The notes: generated from the letters alone by a model not told the origin. A stretch of 64,000 nt of DNA from Planosporangium flavigriseum (GCF_011947225.1 NZ_JAATVW010000001.1:310001-374000); one strand, 5' to 3'; positions 1-8,408 are shown, numbered from the stretch's first letter. Program-made: numbers and translations.

Positions 1-1
1 A

Positions 2-970
2 CGATTCAACGTCGACGAGCTCGCCGACCTGCTGCTGCATCCCGTCCTGGCACCGATGCTGCGCGACCTGGTCTTCGTCTCCGACGAGGGGGTCGTGGGC
101 TTCGCCTCCCCGGACGCCCGGCTGCTGGTCGGCCCGGACGACGAGGAACGTCCCGTCGACGGGTCAGCGCTGCGGGTCGCGCACCCGGTGGATCTGCTCG
201 CCTCCGGCGAATGGCCGCAACTGCAACACGCGCTGTTCACCCGCCGGCGGGTCCAACCGTTCCGGCAGCTGTTCCGCGAGCTGTACATACCGACCGCGAC
301 CGAACTCGACGACGGGCCCCGGTCACGCCGCTACAGCGGTCAGCAGATCGAGGCGCGGCAGGCCGCCGGGCTGTTCACCAGCCGCGGCTGGGTCGCCGAC
401 TTCGAGGTCGGCTTCAGCCGGACATACCACCAGGAGAAGATCACCGCCTGGTGCTCGGTACTCAACGGCCTCGGCACCGCCGCCGAGGTCGAAGACGCCG
501 CCGTCGAGGACGTCACGTTCGTTCAGGCCGGCACCTGGAAGGTCATCCCGGTCGGCGACGTGCCGCCCCGTCTGTTCAGTGAGACGATGCGCGACCTCGA
601 CCTGGTCGTCTCCGTGGCACACGCCGGCCGCGTCGATCCGGAGACCACCGAGTCATCGATCGAGATGCGACGCCGCCTGGTCGAGGAGACCGCCGACCTG
701 CTCGGCCTCGACAACGTCGAGGTCACCGGACATCACGCGAGAATCAAGGGCAAGCTCGGCACCTACTCGGTACAGCTCGGCTCCGGAGTCGTCCACCGCA
801 TCCCCGGCAACGCGATCTGCATCATCCCCGTGAGCGCACAGCACCGGGGACGGATCTTCCTGCCGTTCGCCGACGACGACCCCCGCACCGCTGAGGTCAT
901 CTCGAAGGTTCTGCTCCTGGCCCGCGACGACCGTATCCAAGATCCCACGATCCTTCAGCAGTTGACCTGA
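2..970 (+). CDS. DUF4132 / DUF7737 protein, C-terminal part (5' end outside window)
   Basis: The frame is open from the left edge, so this is the 3' end of a longer gene; the first in-window ATG at 56 is probably internal. The last ~150 residues read as the conserved C-terminal domain of DUF4132 (MolR-like) proteins: a DLDLVVSVAH stretch, a LGTYSVQLGSGVVH segment and a closing IPVSAQHRGRIFLPFADDD region followed by KVLLLARDD. Function is unknown. In actinomycetes such proteins often accompany SWIM-finger, MoxR and VWA genes, but none is visible here because the upstream side is cut off. The family call comes from memory of the motif and no database was searched. Confidence 0.75.
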   Translation, partial: RFNVDELADLLLHPVLAPMLRDLVFVSDEGVVGFASPDARLLVGPDDEERPVDGSALRVAHPVDLLASGEWPQLQHALFTRRRVQPFRQLFRELYIPTATELDDGPRSRRYSGQQIEARQAAGLFTSRGWVADFEVGFSRTYHQEKITAWCSVLNGLGTAAEVEDAAVEDVTFVQAGTWKVIPVGDVPPRLFSETMRDLDLVVSVAHAGRVDPETTESSIEMRRRLVEETADLLGLDNVEVTGHHARIKGKLGTYSVQLGSGVVHRIPGNAICIIPVSAQHRGRIFLPFADDDPRTAEVISKVLLLARDDRIQDPTILQQLT

Positions 971-1085
971 GCCCTAGCACCCCGTCAACACCGCGGCGAC
1001 TGCGACGGTGGTCGTGCCGGAGGCTCGCACGGCGCCGCAGCAACGCTGCCACTCGGCTACGGCGCCGCCACCCACCGCGAACCTC

Positions 1086-1154
1086 CCCGCTCCCGCCAAG
1101 GCAGCAGCCGCGCCAAGCCGACCAGCACCGCCCGGTCGGCCCAATCGATGCCGC
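1086..1154 (-). pseudogene. possible rve-type transposase remnant
   Basis: Read on the minus strand, about 23 codons give GIDWADRAVLVGLARLLPW. This resembles the (L/I)DWADRAVLAALVRLLP stretch ahead of the catalytic domain in many actinomycete rve-type insertion-sequence transposases. The frame then hits a stop and nothing else of the gene is left. The piece is too short to be sure of. Confidence 0.3.
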
Positions 1155-1168
1155 CGTGCCACCGCGCA

Positions 1169-1214
1169 CAACGGCCATAGCCGGCCGGCACCTGCTGGCC
1201 GGCTATGGCCGTTG
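1169..1214. terminator. 18-bp perfect hairpin, probable terminator
   Basis: Arms 1169-1186 and 1197-1214 are exact reverse complements (CAACGGCCATAGCCGGCC) around a 10-nt loop. There is no T-tract, as is usual for terminators in GC-rich actinomycetes. It lies downstream of the DUF4132 gene. Confidence 0.55.
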
Positions 1215-1386
1215 AGGGGCGGGCGGATCCTCGGCGCCGATCGGGCGCGAGGCGCGGAGCCGTCCGATCGCGGGTATGGCCCGTTCTTCGTGAGCGCGCG
1301 CGGCGTGCGGGTACACAGGTGAGTTGTTCGACCGTCCGGCGAGAAGCCGGTAGACCGTCTCCGCCGATCGGCGGTTGGGAAGTGAG

Positions 1387-2397
1387 ATGCCGATTTCAAC
1401 GAGACTGACCAGGGAGTACGGGATACGTCACCCGCTGGTCAGTGCGGGCATGGGATTCGTCTCGTACGAAGGTCTCGCGGCCGCGGTGTCGAATGCGGGC
1501 GGCCTGGGTGTGCTGGGCGCATCGCCCGATCCGGTGCCGAGTTTGCAGTCCATGGTCAGCCGGATCCGCGATCTCACCGACAAGCCGTGGGGCGTTGGCC
1601 TTATCTGCGCGGAGACCGCATTCGGCCCGGCCAGCACGCCGGAGCACGTCGCCGCCTGCGTGGAGCTTCGAGTCCCGTTGGTCGTATTCCACCACGACGT
1701 TCCGCCTGCGGAGTGGATCTCGCGGCTTCGCTCTGCCGGGATCAAGGTGTGGATGCAGGTGTCCTCCGTCGACCTCGCCGTCCAGGCAATGGCGGCCGGC
1801 GTCGACGGCCTGATTGCGCAGGGGCGCGAGGCGGGTGGGCACGTGCGGGCGGTTTCGTCTCGCGCGGAGTTGCTGAGCGCGATCCGGCAACGTTTTCCGG
1901 AAGCGTTGCTGCTCGGGGCGGGCGGTATCAGTACCGGCGAGAACGTGGCCGCCACCCTTAGCCAGGGAGCCGACGGCGTCTGGGTCGGCACCCGCTTCGT
2001 CGCGTCCGTCGAGGCGTACGCGAACGAGGAGTACAAGCAGCGGCTCGTCCGGTCGGACGGTGCGACGATCGTCACGAAGGTGTTCGGACCAGAATGGCCG
2101 GACGAGTCATACCGTGTGCTGGCCACCCCGTTCGCCGTCGAGGCGGATGCGAACCCGCCGGCTGAGTTCACCCCGGGCGCTCCGATCGGGCATACCACGT
2201 TGTTTCCGCATTCGGCGAAGTTGCCGTACGACATTCCGAGGTATTCCAACCTGCCGCCGAGCGTCGACACCACCGGGGATTGGGATCTGATGGTTTACCC
2301 GGCTGGCACCGGAGTCGGCGCCATCACCTCGATCGAACCTGCAGCGAGAATCGTCGATGAGATGATGAGGCAGGCGGAGAACCTGCTGGACCCTTGA
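1387..2397 (+). CDS. nitronate monooxygenase (2-nitropropane dioxygenase family)
   Basis: This is an FMN-dependent TIM-barrel enzyme that oxidises alkyl nitronates to carbonyl compounds and nitrite. The 336-residue product has the expected N-terminal 'IRHPLVSAGMGFVS' entry, an AGGLG turn near residue 38, the family motif QGREAGGH near 145-152 (its His is the catalytic base in class I enzymes) and the phosphate-binding GAGGI near 177. Length is normal. I chose ATG 1387 over TTG 1375 because GGGAAG sits just upstream of it. The gene stands alone between transposase scraps, so the real substrate and role are unknown; other flavin enzymes of the same fold remain possible. Confidence 0.8.
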   Translation: MPISTRLTREYGIRHPLVSAGMGFVSYEGLAAAVSNAGGLGVLGASPDPVPSLQSMVSRIRDLTDKPWGVGLICAETAFGPASTPEHVAACVELRVPLVVFHHDVPPAEWISRLRSAGIKVWMQVSSVDLAVQAMAAGVDGLIAQGREAGGHVRAVSSRAELLSAIRQRFPEALLLGAGGISTGENVAATLSQGADGVWVGTRFVASVEAYANEEYKQRLVRSDGATIVTKVFGPEWPDESYRVLATPFAVEADANPPAEFTPGAPIGHTTLFPHSAKLPYDIPRYSNLPPSVDTTGDWDLMVYPAGTGVGAITSIEPAARIVDEMMRQAENLLDP

Positions 2398-2432
2398 CAT
2401 CCAGGCCCGCAAGCACGCGCCGAGCGCTTTTC

Positions 2433-2579
2433 GGAACAGCCGGCCCGTACCAGGTACACGATCGCGGCCAGCGCCGCCCGGCCGTCGGCCCACCGCTTGC
2501 CACCGCCCTGGGGACGCTTGGCCGGTACCGGGATCAGCGGCTGCGCCATCTCCCAGAACTCGTCGGCGCCCAGGTTCGG
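2433..2579 (-). pseudogene. IS5-family transposase N-terminal remnant
   Basis: Minus-strand translation gives LGADEFWEMAQPLIPVPAKR followed by PQGGGKRWADGRAALAAIVYLVRAGC. This is the N-terminal domain (DUF4096 type) of IS5-group transposases from actinomycetes. Homology stops right after AGCS and the DDE catalytic domain is missing, so it is a dead fragment of about 50 codons. It lies in the 445-base gap 2398-2842, where I see no intact gene. Confidence 0.65.
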
Positions 2580-2842
2580 ATCATGCCCTCGATCACGGAA
2601 CAGAGACCCCGCCTCAGCCCAGCGACATCCTTCCAGCCCGCCCATAGCGCAAGCCATCTCAGGTGGCACCCATCGGTGCAGCAAACCCGTTCGGGCCTGG
2701 CGGATGGTGTGCATAACGCCGCGACCACGGGGTAGCGCGAGCGGGAGGCGTCCGCGTTCCGCCGTCGGACGTTCCGGAAGTTCCTCAGGCGACGAGCATG
2801 GCGTGATTCCTGGATTTGCGAGATAGCGAGTGAATCGTGCAG

Positions 2843-3910
2843 ATGCGAGCCGCTCGGATGTACGGGTACCAGCAGCCCCTTCGGATCGAAGAGGTTCCCG
2901 TGCCCGAGACCAGGCCTGACGAGGTCCTGGTGAAGGTCGCTGCGGCGGGTATGTGCCGAAGCGACTACCAGCTCGTTGATGGCTACTTCAAGGGTCCGTT
3001 CCCGGTGAGGTTTCCGTACATCCCCGGGCATGAGATCGCGGGTCGCGTGGCGGGGTTGGGGAGCGCGGTACCGACGACAACGCACCTTTCCGAGGGCGAC
3101 ATGGTCGTGGTCTACCCGAGCTGGGGTGACGGTACATGCCGGCAGTGTCGCGAGGGCAACGAGCAGTTGTGCAGCGGCGACGGACGGTGGGTGGGCTTCG
3201 GCCCTCCGGGAGGCTTCGCCGAGTACCTTGCCGTGCCGTACCGGCACGCGATCCCGGTGTCAGGGGAAGGCGTGGAGACGCCGGAGATTCTCGCGCCGAT
3301 GACCGACGCGGGTGTGACCCCCTACCGCGGGTTAAAGAAGCTCCGGGACGCGGGCAAGCTCGGGCCGGGGCGCACGGTCGCCATCAACGGCATCGGCGGC
3401 CTGGGCGCCTATGCGGTCCAGTACGCCAGGTTGTTTGCGGGTGGATCGACGGTGGTCGCACTCGGCCGCACCGACAGCAAGCTGGCCGTCGCGGTGGAGA
3501 ACGGCGCACACCACGGCATCAACACCAGGGACAAGTCCGTCGAAGCCATCCAGGACGAGCTCGCCAAACTCACCGGCCGGCGCACGATCGACGCGATCCT
3601 GGACTGTGCGGGCGCCACGGCATCGGTCTCGTTGGGGTTTGACCTGCTGGGCGCCGAAGGCGCCCTGGTGTCCGTCGGGCTGATGAGCGACCGCGTCGAA
3701 CACCGTCTGTTCCCCTTCGTCGGAACAGAGCTGTCCTACTTCGGTTCGTTCTGGTCCAATCACAACGACCTCGTCGAGGTGCTGGCACTCGCCAACGCCG
3801 GACAGATCAAGCACAACGTGACCAAGGTCAGGCTCGAGGACGTCAACGAAAACCTGGAAACCCTCGGCCGCGGCGGCGTCGTCGGCCGCCAGGTCATCGT
3901 CTTCGACTGA
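2843..3910 (+). CDS. zinc-dependent alcohol dehydrogenase (MDR family)
   Basis: This medium-chain NAD(P)-dependent dehydrogenase has about 355 residues. It shows the catalytic-zinc ligands C38 (AAGMCRSD) and H63-E64 (IPGHE), and a Rossmann motif INGIGGLGAY in the second half. The structural-zinc loop reads GDGTCRQCREGNEQLC, so three of the four usual cysteines are present and the first is Asp; the structural site may be altered. GTG 2837 is an alternative start, and no strong Shine-Dalgarno sequence separates the two. It lies between insertion-sequence remnants, and the substrate (secondary alcohol or aldehyde) cannot be told. Confidence 0.82.
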   Translation: MRAARMYGYQQPLRIEEVPVPETRPDEVLVKVAAAGMCRSDYQLVDGYFKGPFPVRFPYIPGHEIAGRVAGLGSAVPTTTHLSEGDMVVVYPSWGDGTCRQCREGNEQLCSGDGRWVGFGPPGGFAEYLAVPYRHAIPVSGEGVETPEILAPMTDAGVTPYRGLKKLRDAGKLGPGRTVAINGIGGLGAYAVQYARLFAGGSTVVALGRTDSKLAVAVENGAHHGINTRDKSVEAIQDELAKLTGRRTIDAILDCAGATASVSLGFDLLGAEGALVSVGLMSDRVEHRLFPFVGTELSYFGSFWSNHNDLVEVLALANAGQIKHNVTKVRLEDVNENLETLGRGGVVGRQVIVFD

Positions 3911-4003
3911 GCACACGACACGACGAGGCAACGCCGTCGGTATGCGGACGCTGGCGAGGTTGGGTCGCGGCTGGGGGCGCTGCGAGCACGGTCCGCCCCG
4001 AAG

Positions 4004-4093
4004 CATCGTCGGCCGCACCCGCCGGCAGCTGGCCTCGGAATTGATCACCGAGGTCGCCGCCATAGACAAGGAGATCAAAGCCGCCAACCAACT
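4004..4093 (+). pseudogene. possible IS110-family transposase remnant
   Basis: A short frame reads IVGRTRRQLASELITEVAAI followed by DKEIKAANQ. It resembles the helical linker of IS110-type transposases (R-R-x-L-A-x-E-L-[IL]-x-[DE]-[VL]-x-x-[IL]-D-x-x-[IL]-K). Nothing else of a transposase is present. The match is by eye over about 30 residues only. Confidence 0.4.
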
Positions 4094-4105
4094 GTCACTC
4101 TGCCG

Positions 4106-4540
4106 TCAGACCTCGACGGCTATGAGTTCCAGCTGGTTGTTGTCGATATCGCGGAACACGATTGTCGAGAAGGCGAACGGCTCCTTCCTGCTCTGGATGC
4201 CGGAGTGCGCAATACCAAGGCTGTCGAGCCAGTCCACCCAGGCCTCCAGGCCTTGACGCCCGTCGACCTTCAGCGAGATGTGGTCCAGACCGGTGCGTGT
4301 CTCGTCCATCTCCTCGCCCTTGTTGGCATTGTTGTAATGCAGACCGATCACCAGTCCCGTTCGGGGCTCGACAACGAGTTCGGCGTACCCGGTCCACTCT
4401 CGCCCGTAATGCGGCACTCTCCCCTCCACCAAGTCACCCTGAAAGACCTTCTTGTACCACTCGACACTCTTGTCGAGGTCCCGGACGGTGAGCGCGAAGT
4501 GATGCACACCGTCGAATGACGGTGCCATTGTTCGGGTCAT
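4106..4540 (-). CDS. VOC (glyoxalase/bleomycin-resistance fold) protein
   Basis: This is a single-domain vicinal-oxygen-chelate protein of 144 residues. The pattern is visible: HHFALTVRDLDKSVEWYKKV at the start, a central 'TGLDHISLKV' second half-repeat and the closing metal-ligand region RDIDNNQLELIAVEV. Likely metal ligands are His near 13-14, His in DHISL and Glu in LELIA. ATG 4540 follows GGGAGACG. Members include dioxygenases, isomerases and resistance proteins, and the substrate is not predictable. It is followed by the truncated DJ-1 gene on the same strand. Confidence 0.8.
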   Translation of the reverse strand: MTRTMAPSFDGVHHFALTVRDLDKSVEWYKKVFQGDLVEGRVPHYGREWTGYAELVVEPRTGLVIGLHYNNANKGEEMDETRTGLDHISLKVDGRQGLEAWVDWLDSLGIAHSGIQSRKEPFAFSTIVFRDIDNNQLELIAVEV

Positions 4541-4620
4541 CGTCGTCTCCCTCGGGGTTGAATCCGAACAGCTTCCTCGGCAACGCTGGACGCGACAGCC
4601 GTGCCAGTTCCGCACTGTGG

Positions 4621-5050
4621 TTAGGTGAGGACCTTCAAAAGTTCCTGGGCCAGCGGTCCGGCGGACGCGGGGTTCTGTCCGGTGTACAGGTTGCGATCCA
4701 CTACGGTGTACGGCTGCCAGATCGGGCCGCAGGAGAACTCCACGCCGAGCTTCTTGACCTCGTCCTCCATCAGCCACTTCGCCTTGGACGCCAAGCCCAC
4801 TGCCTCCTCCTCGTCATTGGTGAAGCCGGTTATCCGATAGCCGGCGAACGGCGACGTGCCGTCCGCGTCCCGGGTGGCCAGCAGCGCCGCCGGCGCGTGG
4901 CACACCACGGCCAGCGGCTTGCCCGACGCCAGCGCATCCACCAACAGCTTTCCCGAGTCGGCGTCGAATGCCAGGTCTTCCATCGGCCCGTGGCCGCCGG
5001 GGTAGTACACCGCGTCATAGTCGTCCAGACGGGCGTCCTTCAGCGCCCTG
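4621..5050 (-). pseudogene. DJ-1/PfpI-family (class I glutamine amidotransferase-like) gene lacking its 5' part
   Basis: The frame carries the C-terminal ~140 residues of a DJ-1/PfpI protein of the Hsp31/YhbO type. It includes YDAVYYPGGHGPMEDLA and the nucleophile elbow AVVCHAPAALL with its Cys-His pair. Upstream of about 5050 the open frame continues without family resemblance and reaches a TGA near 5275 with no ATG, GTG or TTG before the GTG at 5010. The first ~90 residues, including the conserved acidic residue that pairs with the Cys, are therefore missing. It is most likely a 5'-deleted pseudogene. Confidence 0.7.
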
Positions 5051-5063
5051 CCCGAGGTTCTCC

Positions 5064-5119
5064 GGCCGGGCCTAGGCTCGCCGAAGGCGACCGCGAAGCG
5101 GCTCGGCCTTGGCCCGGCC
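5064..5119. repeat. imperfect inverted repeat at the broken end of the DJ-1 gene
   Basis: GGCCGGGCC (5064-5072) and GGCCCGGCC (5111-5119) are exact inverses. Flanking bases (CTAGGCTCGCCG against CGGCTCGGCCTT) also pair partly, giving a long imperfect hairpin where DJ-1 homology stops. Confidence 0.45.
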
Positions 5120-5288
5120 GGGGGTTCTCGGGCAGCCGTCCCGGTGCACGGACGAGGGGAGCCCGCCCGGTGACCGTCCCGCCCCGATCTCTGAGGGAGG
5201 GCCGGGTCTGGGCGGAGCCCAGGGATCTCCGGGGTCGCGCAGTGGCGGTCGCATGAGGGAAGATCGACCTCTCATGCGGGGAAGGACG

Positions 5289-5612
5289 ATGGTCGATTCC
5301 ACTGAGGCTGTCCTGGGCCAGATTCAGGAGACGAGAGCGTACCGGCGGACCGTTGTCGCCGTGCGATGCTTCGGCCTTGGCTGGCTGGGCTTCATGGTGT
5401 GCTTCGCCGTGACGTTCGCAGGGTTCCATCCTGCGGTGCTCGTCATTCCTGTGGCCTGGCTTCTGGCCGTCATTGGCTGGGGCATGGGGATAACCGCACA
5501 GCGGCAGCTGCGCCGCGACTTCGGGCTTCGACCACGAACTGCGTTGTCGTCCTCGCTCTGGCGCGCTGTGCTCCGTGACGCGTTGCCCGGCCGTGGCTCA
5601 AGCCAGGTGTGA
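5289..5612 (+). CDS. small hypothetical membrane protein
   Basis: This 107-residue protein has two adjacent hydrophobic helices (about residues 22-42 and 46-68, separated by FHPAV). The flanks are polar; the C-terminus is basic and probably cytoplasmic. ATG 5289 follows GGGGAAGGACG, a strong ribosome binding site; upstream in-frame starts lack one. I recognise no family. Confidence 0.6.
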   Translation: MVDSTEAVLGQIQETRAYRRTVVAVRCFGLGWLGFMVCFAVTFAGFHPAVLVIPVAWLLAVIGWGMGITAQRQLRRDFGLRPRTALSSSLWRAVLRDALPGRGSSQV

Positions 5613-5818
5613 CGGCACTCGTGGTGCGGCCGACCGGCGCGTGCGCGGCGGGCCGAAGGTCCAGAGCGCGACGCGCCGCGCCGGCACGGTCGGGCAACGC
5701 TTGCGCGGCGTCTTGATCCTGTAGAGAACAATGCGGCAATACAACCGCATCGCGCCGGCCCTGCCTGGGTGCGGTCGCACCGAACACTTGCCTGACCACA
5801 CGTCGACAGGATCGCGTC

Positions 5819-6286
5819 ATGCCCGGAGATCCGTTCAAGTTCCGCACCCCCGTCGTCCTTGTCATAACGGCCATTGGGGTTGCCTTCGGGGCGGTCATGG
5901 GGATCGGCGGCCTGGTCTTGACGGTCCCGGAGTGGCGGGCGGCTCATGGCGCTGGACGCACCGGCACGTTCACCCTCACCGAACCGATGTCCTGCGACCG
6001 TTGGCAGCCGCCACGACAGCGATGCGGCTGGTTCGGTGACTTCGTTAGCGACGACGGCAAGGTCGTACGCCAGGGGATGGAGCTGGACGGAGGACTGCCA
6101 CCGGGCGCCAAGGTCGGCGACACCCTTGAGGCTCGTGACACCGGCAGCCTCGCCCAGATCTACCCGCTCAAAGCCGCACCGAGTTGGAAGGGCTCCGCAG
6201 GGTTTGCCGCTGGAGGATTCGGCATCTGCCTCGTGTGCCTGCTCGTCCTTCAGCCCTGGTCACGGTTCGGCAGATCACGGCGATAG
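5819..6286 (+). CDS. hypothetical membrane protein
   Basis: This 155-residue protein has a hydrophobic helix near residues 12-34 and another near 128-146. Between them lies a ~90-residue loop with two cysteines (SCDRW, RCGWF) that could form a disulfide outside the membrane. ATG 5819 has AGGA eight bases upstream. The layout, with a small extracellular domain between two helices, is common in actinomycetes, but I recognise no named family. Confidence 0.6.
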   Translation: MPGDPFKFRTPVVLVITAIGVAFGAVMGIGGLVLTVPEWRAAHGAGRTGTFTLTEPMSCDRWQPPRQRCGWFGDFVSDDGKVVRQGMELDGGLPPGAKVGDTLEARDTGSLAQIYPLKAAPSWKGSAGFAAGGFGICLVCLLVLQPWSRFGRSRR

Positions 6287-6359
6287 TCGGCCAGCTGCCC
6301 AGCCAGGTAGCTCGCGCGCACTGGTTGAACTTGCCCTCCGATGTGCCAGGTGTTCAGCG

Positions 6360-7240
6360 CTACGCGGCGAAAGACTGGATCTCGTCGTACAGATCGACGG
6401 CTTCCCTGGACTTGTCGTACGGCTCTTGACGGAGCATGCCAGCGAACCGGCCGAGGCGCTTGCGGATCCATGAGATCTGGCGTTCGGGCGGTAGGTCGAG
6501 GATCGGTCGGATCGCGGCCGTTGCGACGTCGAACTGGCGCAGCTGTAGGTGCGCGGTGGCCTGGTAGACGTGCGCCAAGGCCTCGTCGTCGAGCGACCGT
6601 GACTCGGGCGGCTCGTGCTCCCACATGGCGATGGCCTGGGCCGCCTCCTGTGCCGCTCGTTGCGCGTCTGGTCCGCCGTCGAGCCAGATCAGGCTGCTGC
6701 CGGCGTAGTAGCGCTGTTTGGCCTCGCTGAACTCGTAGATGCCTCCGATGGAGTCGGCCGTGGTCAGGTGGTCGCGTTGGTCCTGGGCGCGGTCGAGGGC
6801 GCGGTTGGTGCCCTGCGAGTCGCCCAGGTTCGCGTGGCACTGGGCATAGCCGCAGAGCAGGCGCAGGCGGCTTGTTCCGCGCGTGCCGTATGGCAGCCCG
6901 TCGAGCACGTAGGCCGTGGCGCGGTCGTAGTCGCCTTCGAAGCGTGAGATCAGGCTCTGCGTGCCGCGTGTCCAGGCGCGCAGCTCGTTGTCGCCTGCGC
7001 GCTCGGCGCAGGTCCAGGCGGCGTCGGCGTGGATCATCGCCGCATGCGGATCGCCGAGGTCGAGCGCGGCGTAGGCGAGGATGCCCTGCAGGCGTCCGAC
7101 GATCAGGTACAGGTCGTTGAGTTCGACGGCGCGATACTGGTGTTGGCGCCGCCGGCGAAGTGCCTCGCTGCGTAGCTCAACGGCCTGCTGAAGCATCGGC
7201 GCCGGCGGGCTGCTCAGGTAGCCGACCGCGAGATGCCTGG
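6360..7240 (-). pseudogene. XRE-family TPR regulator, 5' truncated (no HTH)
   Basis: The frame encodes the C-terminal ~290 residues of a large actinomycete class of XRE regulators with a helix-turn-helix followed by TPR-like repeats. Helical repeats such as AYAALDLGDPHAAMIHADAA, GYAQCHANLGDSQGTNRALD and the closing ILDLPPERQISWIRKRLGRF are typical. Homology ends abruptly at 7240, where the sequence becomes an inverted copy of integrase DNA. The HTH and first repeats are gone, so it cannot bind DNA in the usual way. Longer antisense frames that continue to 7898 are shadows of the integrase. Confidence 0.75.
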
Positions 7241-7605
7241 CGGCCTGGTTGGTGAAGACCTCTCCCAGAGGGCCGGACGCGAATTGCCGAGAGTGCTCGG
7301 CGAGCAGCTGCTTCCGGCAATCCCGCTGCGGTACCGGGCGCTCGTCGGGCTCGCCGCGGGAACCGGCCTGCGCTGGGGTGAGTGCGTGGGCCTGCGCTGG
7401 GACGCCGTCGACCTGGACGCCGGCCTCGTCCGCGTGGTCCGGGTCGCCGTCGAGGTGGCCGGCACCGTCACCGCGAAGCCGTTTCCGAAGTCGAAGGCCG
7501 GGCGCCGTACCGTGCCGCTGCTGCCGGCCGTCGTACAGCTGCTCGCCGAGCACTCTCGGCAATTCGCGTCCGGCCCTCTGGGAGAGGTCTTCACCAACCA
7601 GGCCG
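7241..7605. repeat. 70-bp perfect inverted repeat (7241-7310 and 7536-7605)
   Basis: The reverse complement of 7241-7310 is identical over all 70 bases to 7536-7605, and identity ends sharply on both sides (7240/7606 and 7311/7535). The right copy lies in its natural place inside the integrase frame. The left copy is a duplicate in reverse, placed between the integrase fragment and the regulator fragment. The arms flank 225 bp. Confidence 0.95.
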
Positions 7606-8048
7606 GCGGCCCGCTGCGGCGGACCCTGTTCCGCGCTCGCGTCTGGCGGCCGGCGCTGGTCCGGGCTGGCCTGCTCGGCAAGGTCGTGGAGGTCGGCCCG
7701 CGCAGCTACTTCGCCGCCTGGCCGGACACGACCGGGCTGGAGTGGTCGGCCGAGTTCCCCACCGAGCGGGAGGCGGTGGCCCACGTCGCCAAGAACGCGG
7801 CCGGCGGCCTGCGGTTCCACGACCTGCGGCACTCGTACGCGACCTGGTTGGTGTCGTCCGGGGTGCCGATCAACGACGTGCAGAAGGTCATGGGGCACGA
7901 GCAGGCGTCAACGACGCTGAACCGGTACACGCACGGCTCGGACGACCGTGACGCGCGCATCAGGAACGCTCTTGCTGCTTTTCTGCTGCCTGAGGCGGCC
8001 ACGGATAGATCAGGAAACGCGGAAGGCCCCTCCGAAGAGGGGCCTTGA
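7311..8048 (+). pseudogene. tyrosine recombinase (phage/ICE integrase), N-terminus missing
   Basis: The catalytic domain is intact: the first Arg in GTGLRWGE, the HxxR box HDLRHSYATWL, the GHEQASTTLN segment and the nucleophile Tyr in NRYTHG. The N-terminal arm-binding and core-binding domains (normally ~150-180 residues) are absent. The frame begins at the 70-bp inverted duplication, which supplies only antisense codons and a spurious start. Its stop lies 14 bases from the tRNA-Val 3' end, the usual place of an integrase in an element inserted in a tRNA gene. As it stands it is probably inactive. Confidence 0.8.
8023..8046. terminator. terminator hairpin of the tRNA cluster, inside the integrase 3' end
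   Basis: AAGGCCCCTC (8023-8032) pairs perfectly with GAGGGGCCTT (8037-8046) around CGAA. It encodes the last residues of the integrase and lies 17 bases beyond the tRNA-Val 3' end. It can therefore end the leftward tRNA transcript as well as the integrase message. Confidence 0.7.
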
Positions 8049-8062
8049 CCTGGTGATTCATC

Positions 8063-8137
8063 TGGTGGGCGATACTGGGTTTGAACCAGTGACCTCTTCC
8101 GTGTCAAGGAAGCGCGCTCCCACTGCGCCAATCGCCC
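8063..8137 (-). tRNA. tRNA-Val (GAC)
   Basis: The cloverleaf is complete: acceptor GGGCGAT/ATCGCCC, anticodon arm CTTCC-TTGACAC-GGAAG with anticodon GAC, T-loop GTTCAAACC, discriminator A and an encoded CCA (8063-8065). It is the last of three tRNAs read leftward, and its 3' end faces the integrase, making it the likely attachment site. Confidence 0.95.
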
Positions 8138-8165
8138 TTGGCGGTACTTCTGTTGTGCCGTTCCG

Positions 8166-8236
8166 AGGTGGAGACGGGATTTGAACCCGTGTACACGGCT
8201 TTGCAGGCCGTTGCCTCGCCTCTCGGCCACTCCACC
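8166..8236 (-). tRNA. tRNA-Cys (GCA)
   Basis: Acceptor GGTGGAG/CTCCACC, anticodon GCA within ACGGCCTGCAAAGCCGT, T-loop GTTCAAATC and the discriminator U expected for tRNA-Cys. No CCA is encoded. It is the middle gene of the cluster. Confidence 0.95.
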
Positions 8237-8269
8237 GAGGTGTCGCCTCGAGATTTCTGGCGGCCTCCG

Positions 8270-8342
8270 AGCGGACGACGGGACTCGAACCCGCGACCCT
8301 CACCTTGGCAAGGTGATGCGCTACCAACTGCGCTACGTCCGC
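8270..8342 (-). tRNA. tRNA-Gly (GCC)
   Basis: Acceptor GCGGACG/CGTCCGC, anticodon GCC within TCACCTTGCCAAGGTGA, T-loop GTTCGAGTC, discriminator U. No CCA is encoded. It is the first gene of the leftward Gly-Cys-Val cluster. Confidence 0.95.
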
Positions 8343-8378
8343 ACCGCCACCGGCTGTGTTTCCCGGTGACGGATGAGA

Positions 8379-8408
8379 ACTTTAGCCGAGCCAACCCCCC
8401 ACTGCCAA
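8379..8408 (-). promoter_or_regulatory. promoter of the tRNA cluster
   Basis: On the minus strand TTGGCA (8403-8408) and TAAAGT (8379-8384) are 18 bp apart, a good housekeeping-sigma match. The predicted start is about 30 bases before tRNA-Gly. Confidence 0.6.

Larger units (their letters stand above)
971..1386. other. gene-poor stretch with a hairpin and a transposase-like scrap
   Basis: No credible gene lies here. The stretch contains an 18-bp perfect hairpin (1169-1214) and, on the minus strand at 1086-1154, a short reading frame resembling a transposase. The rest shows no recognisable signal apart from the ribosome binding site of the next gene. Confidence 0.6.

Noticed and set aside
2394-2735. 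113-codon plus-strand frame in the 2398-2842 gap
   Set aside because: It is antisense to the IS5-type remnant and has no motif or ribosome binding site of its own.
6360-7898. 512-codon frame as one regulator gene
   Set aside because: Only the part below 7241 shows TPR-regulator sequence; the upstream half is antisense to the integrase and the inverted duplication.
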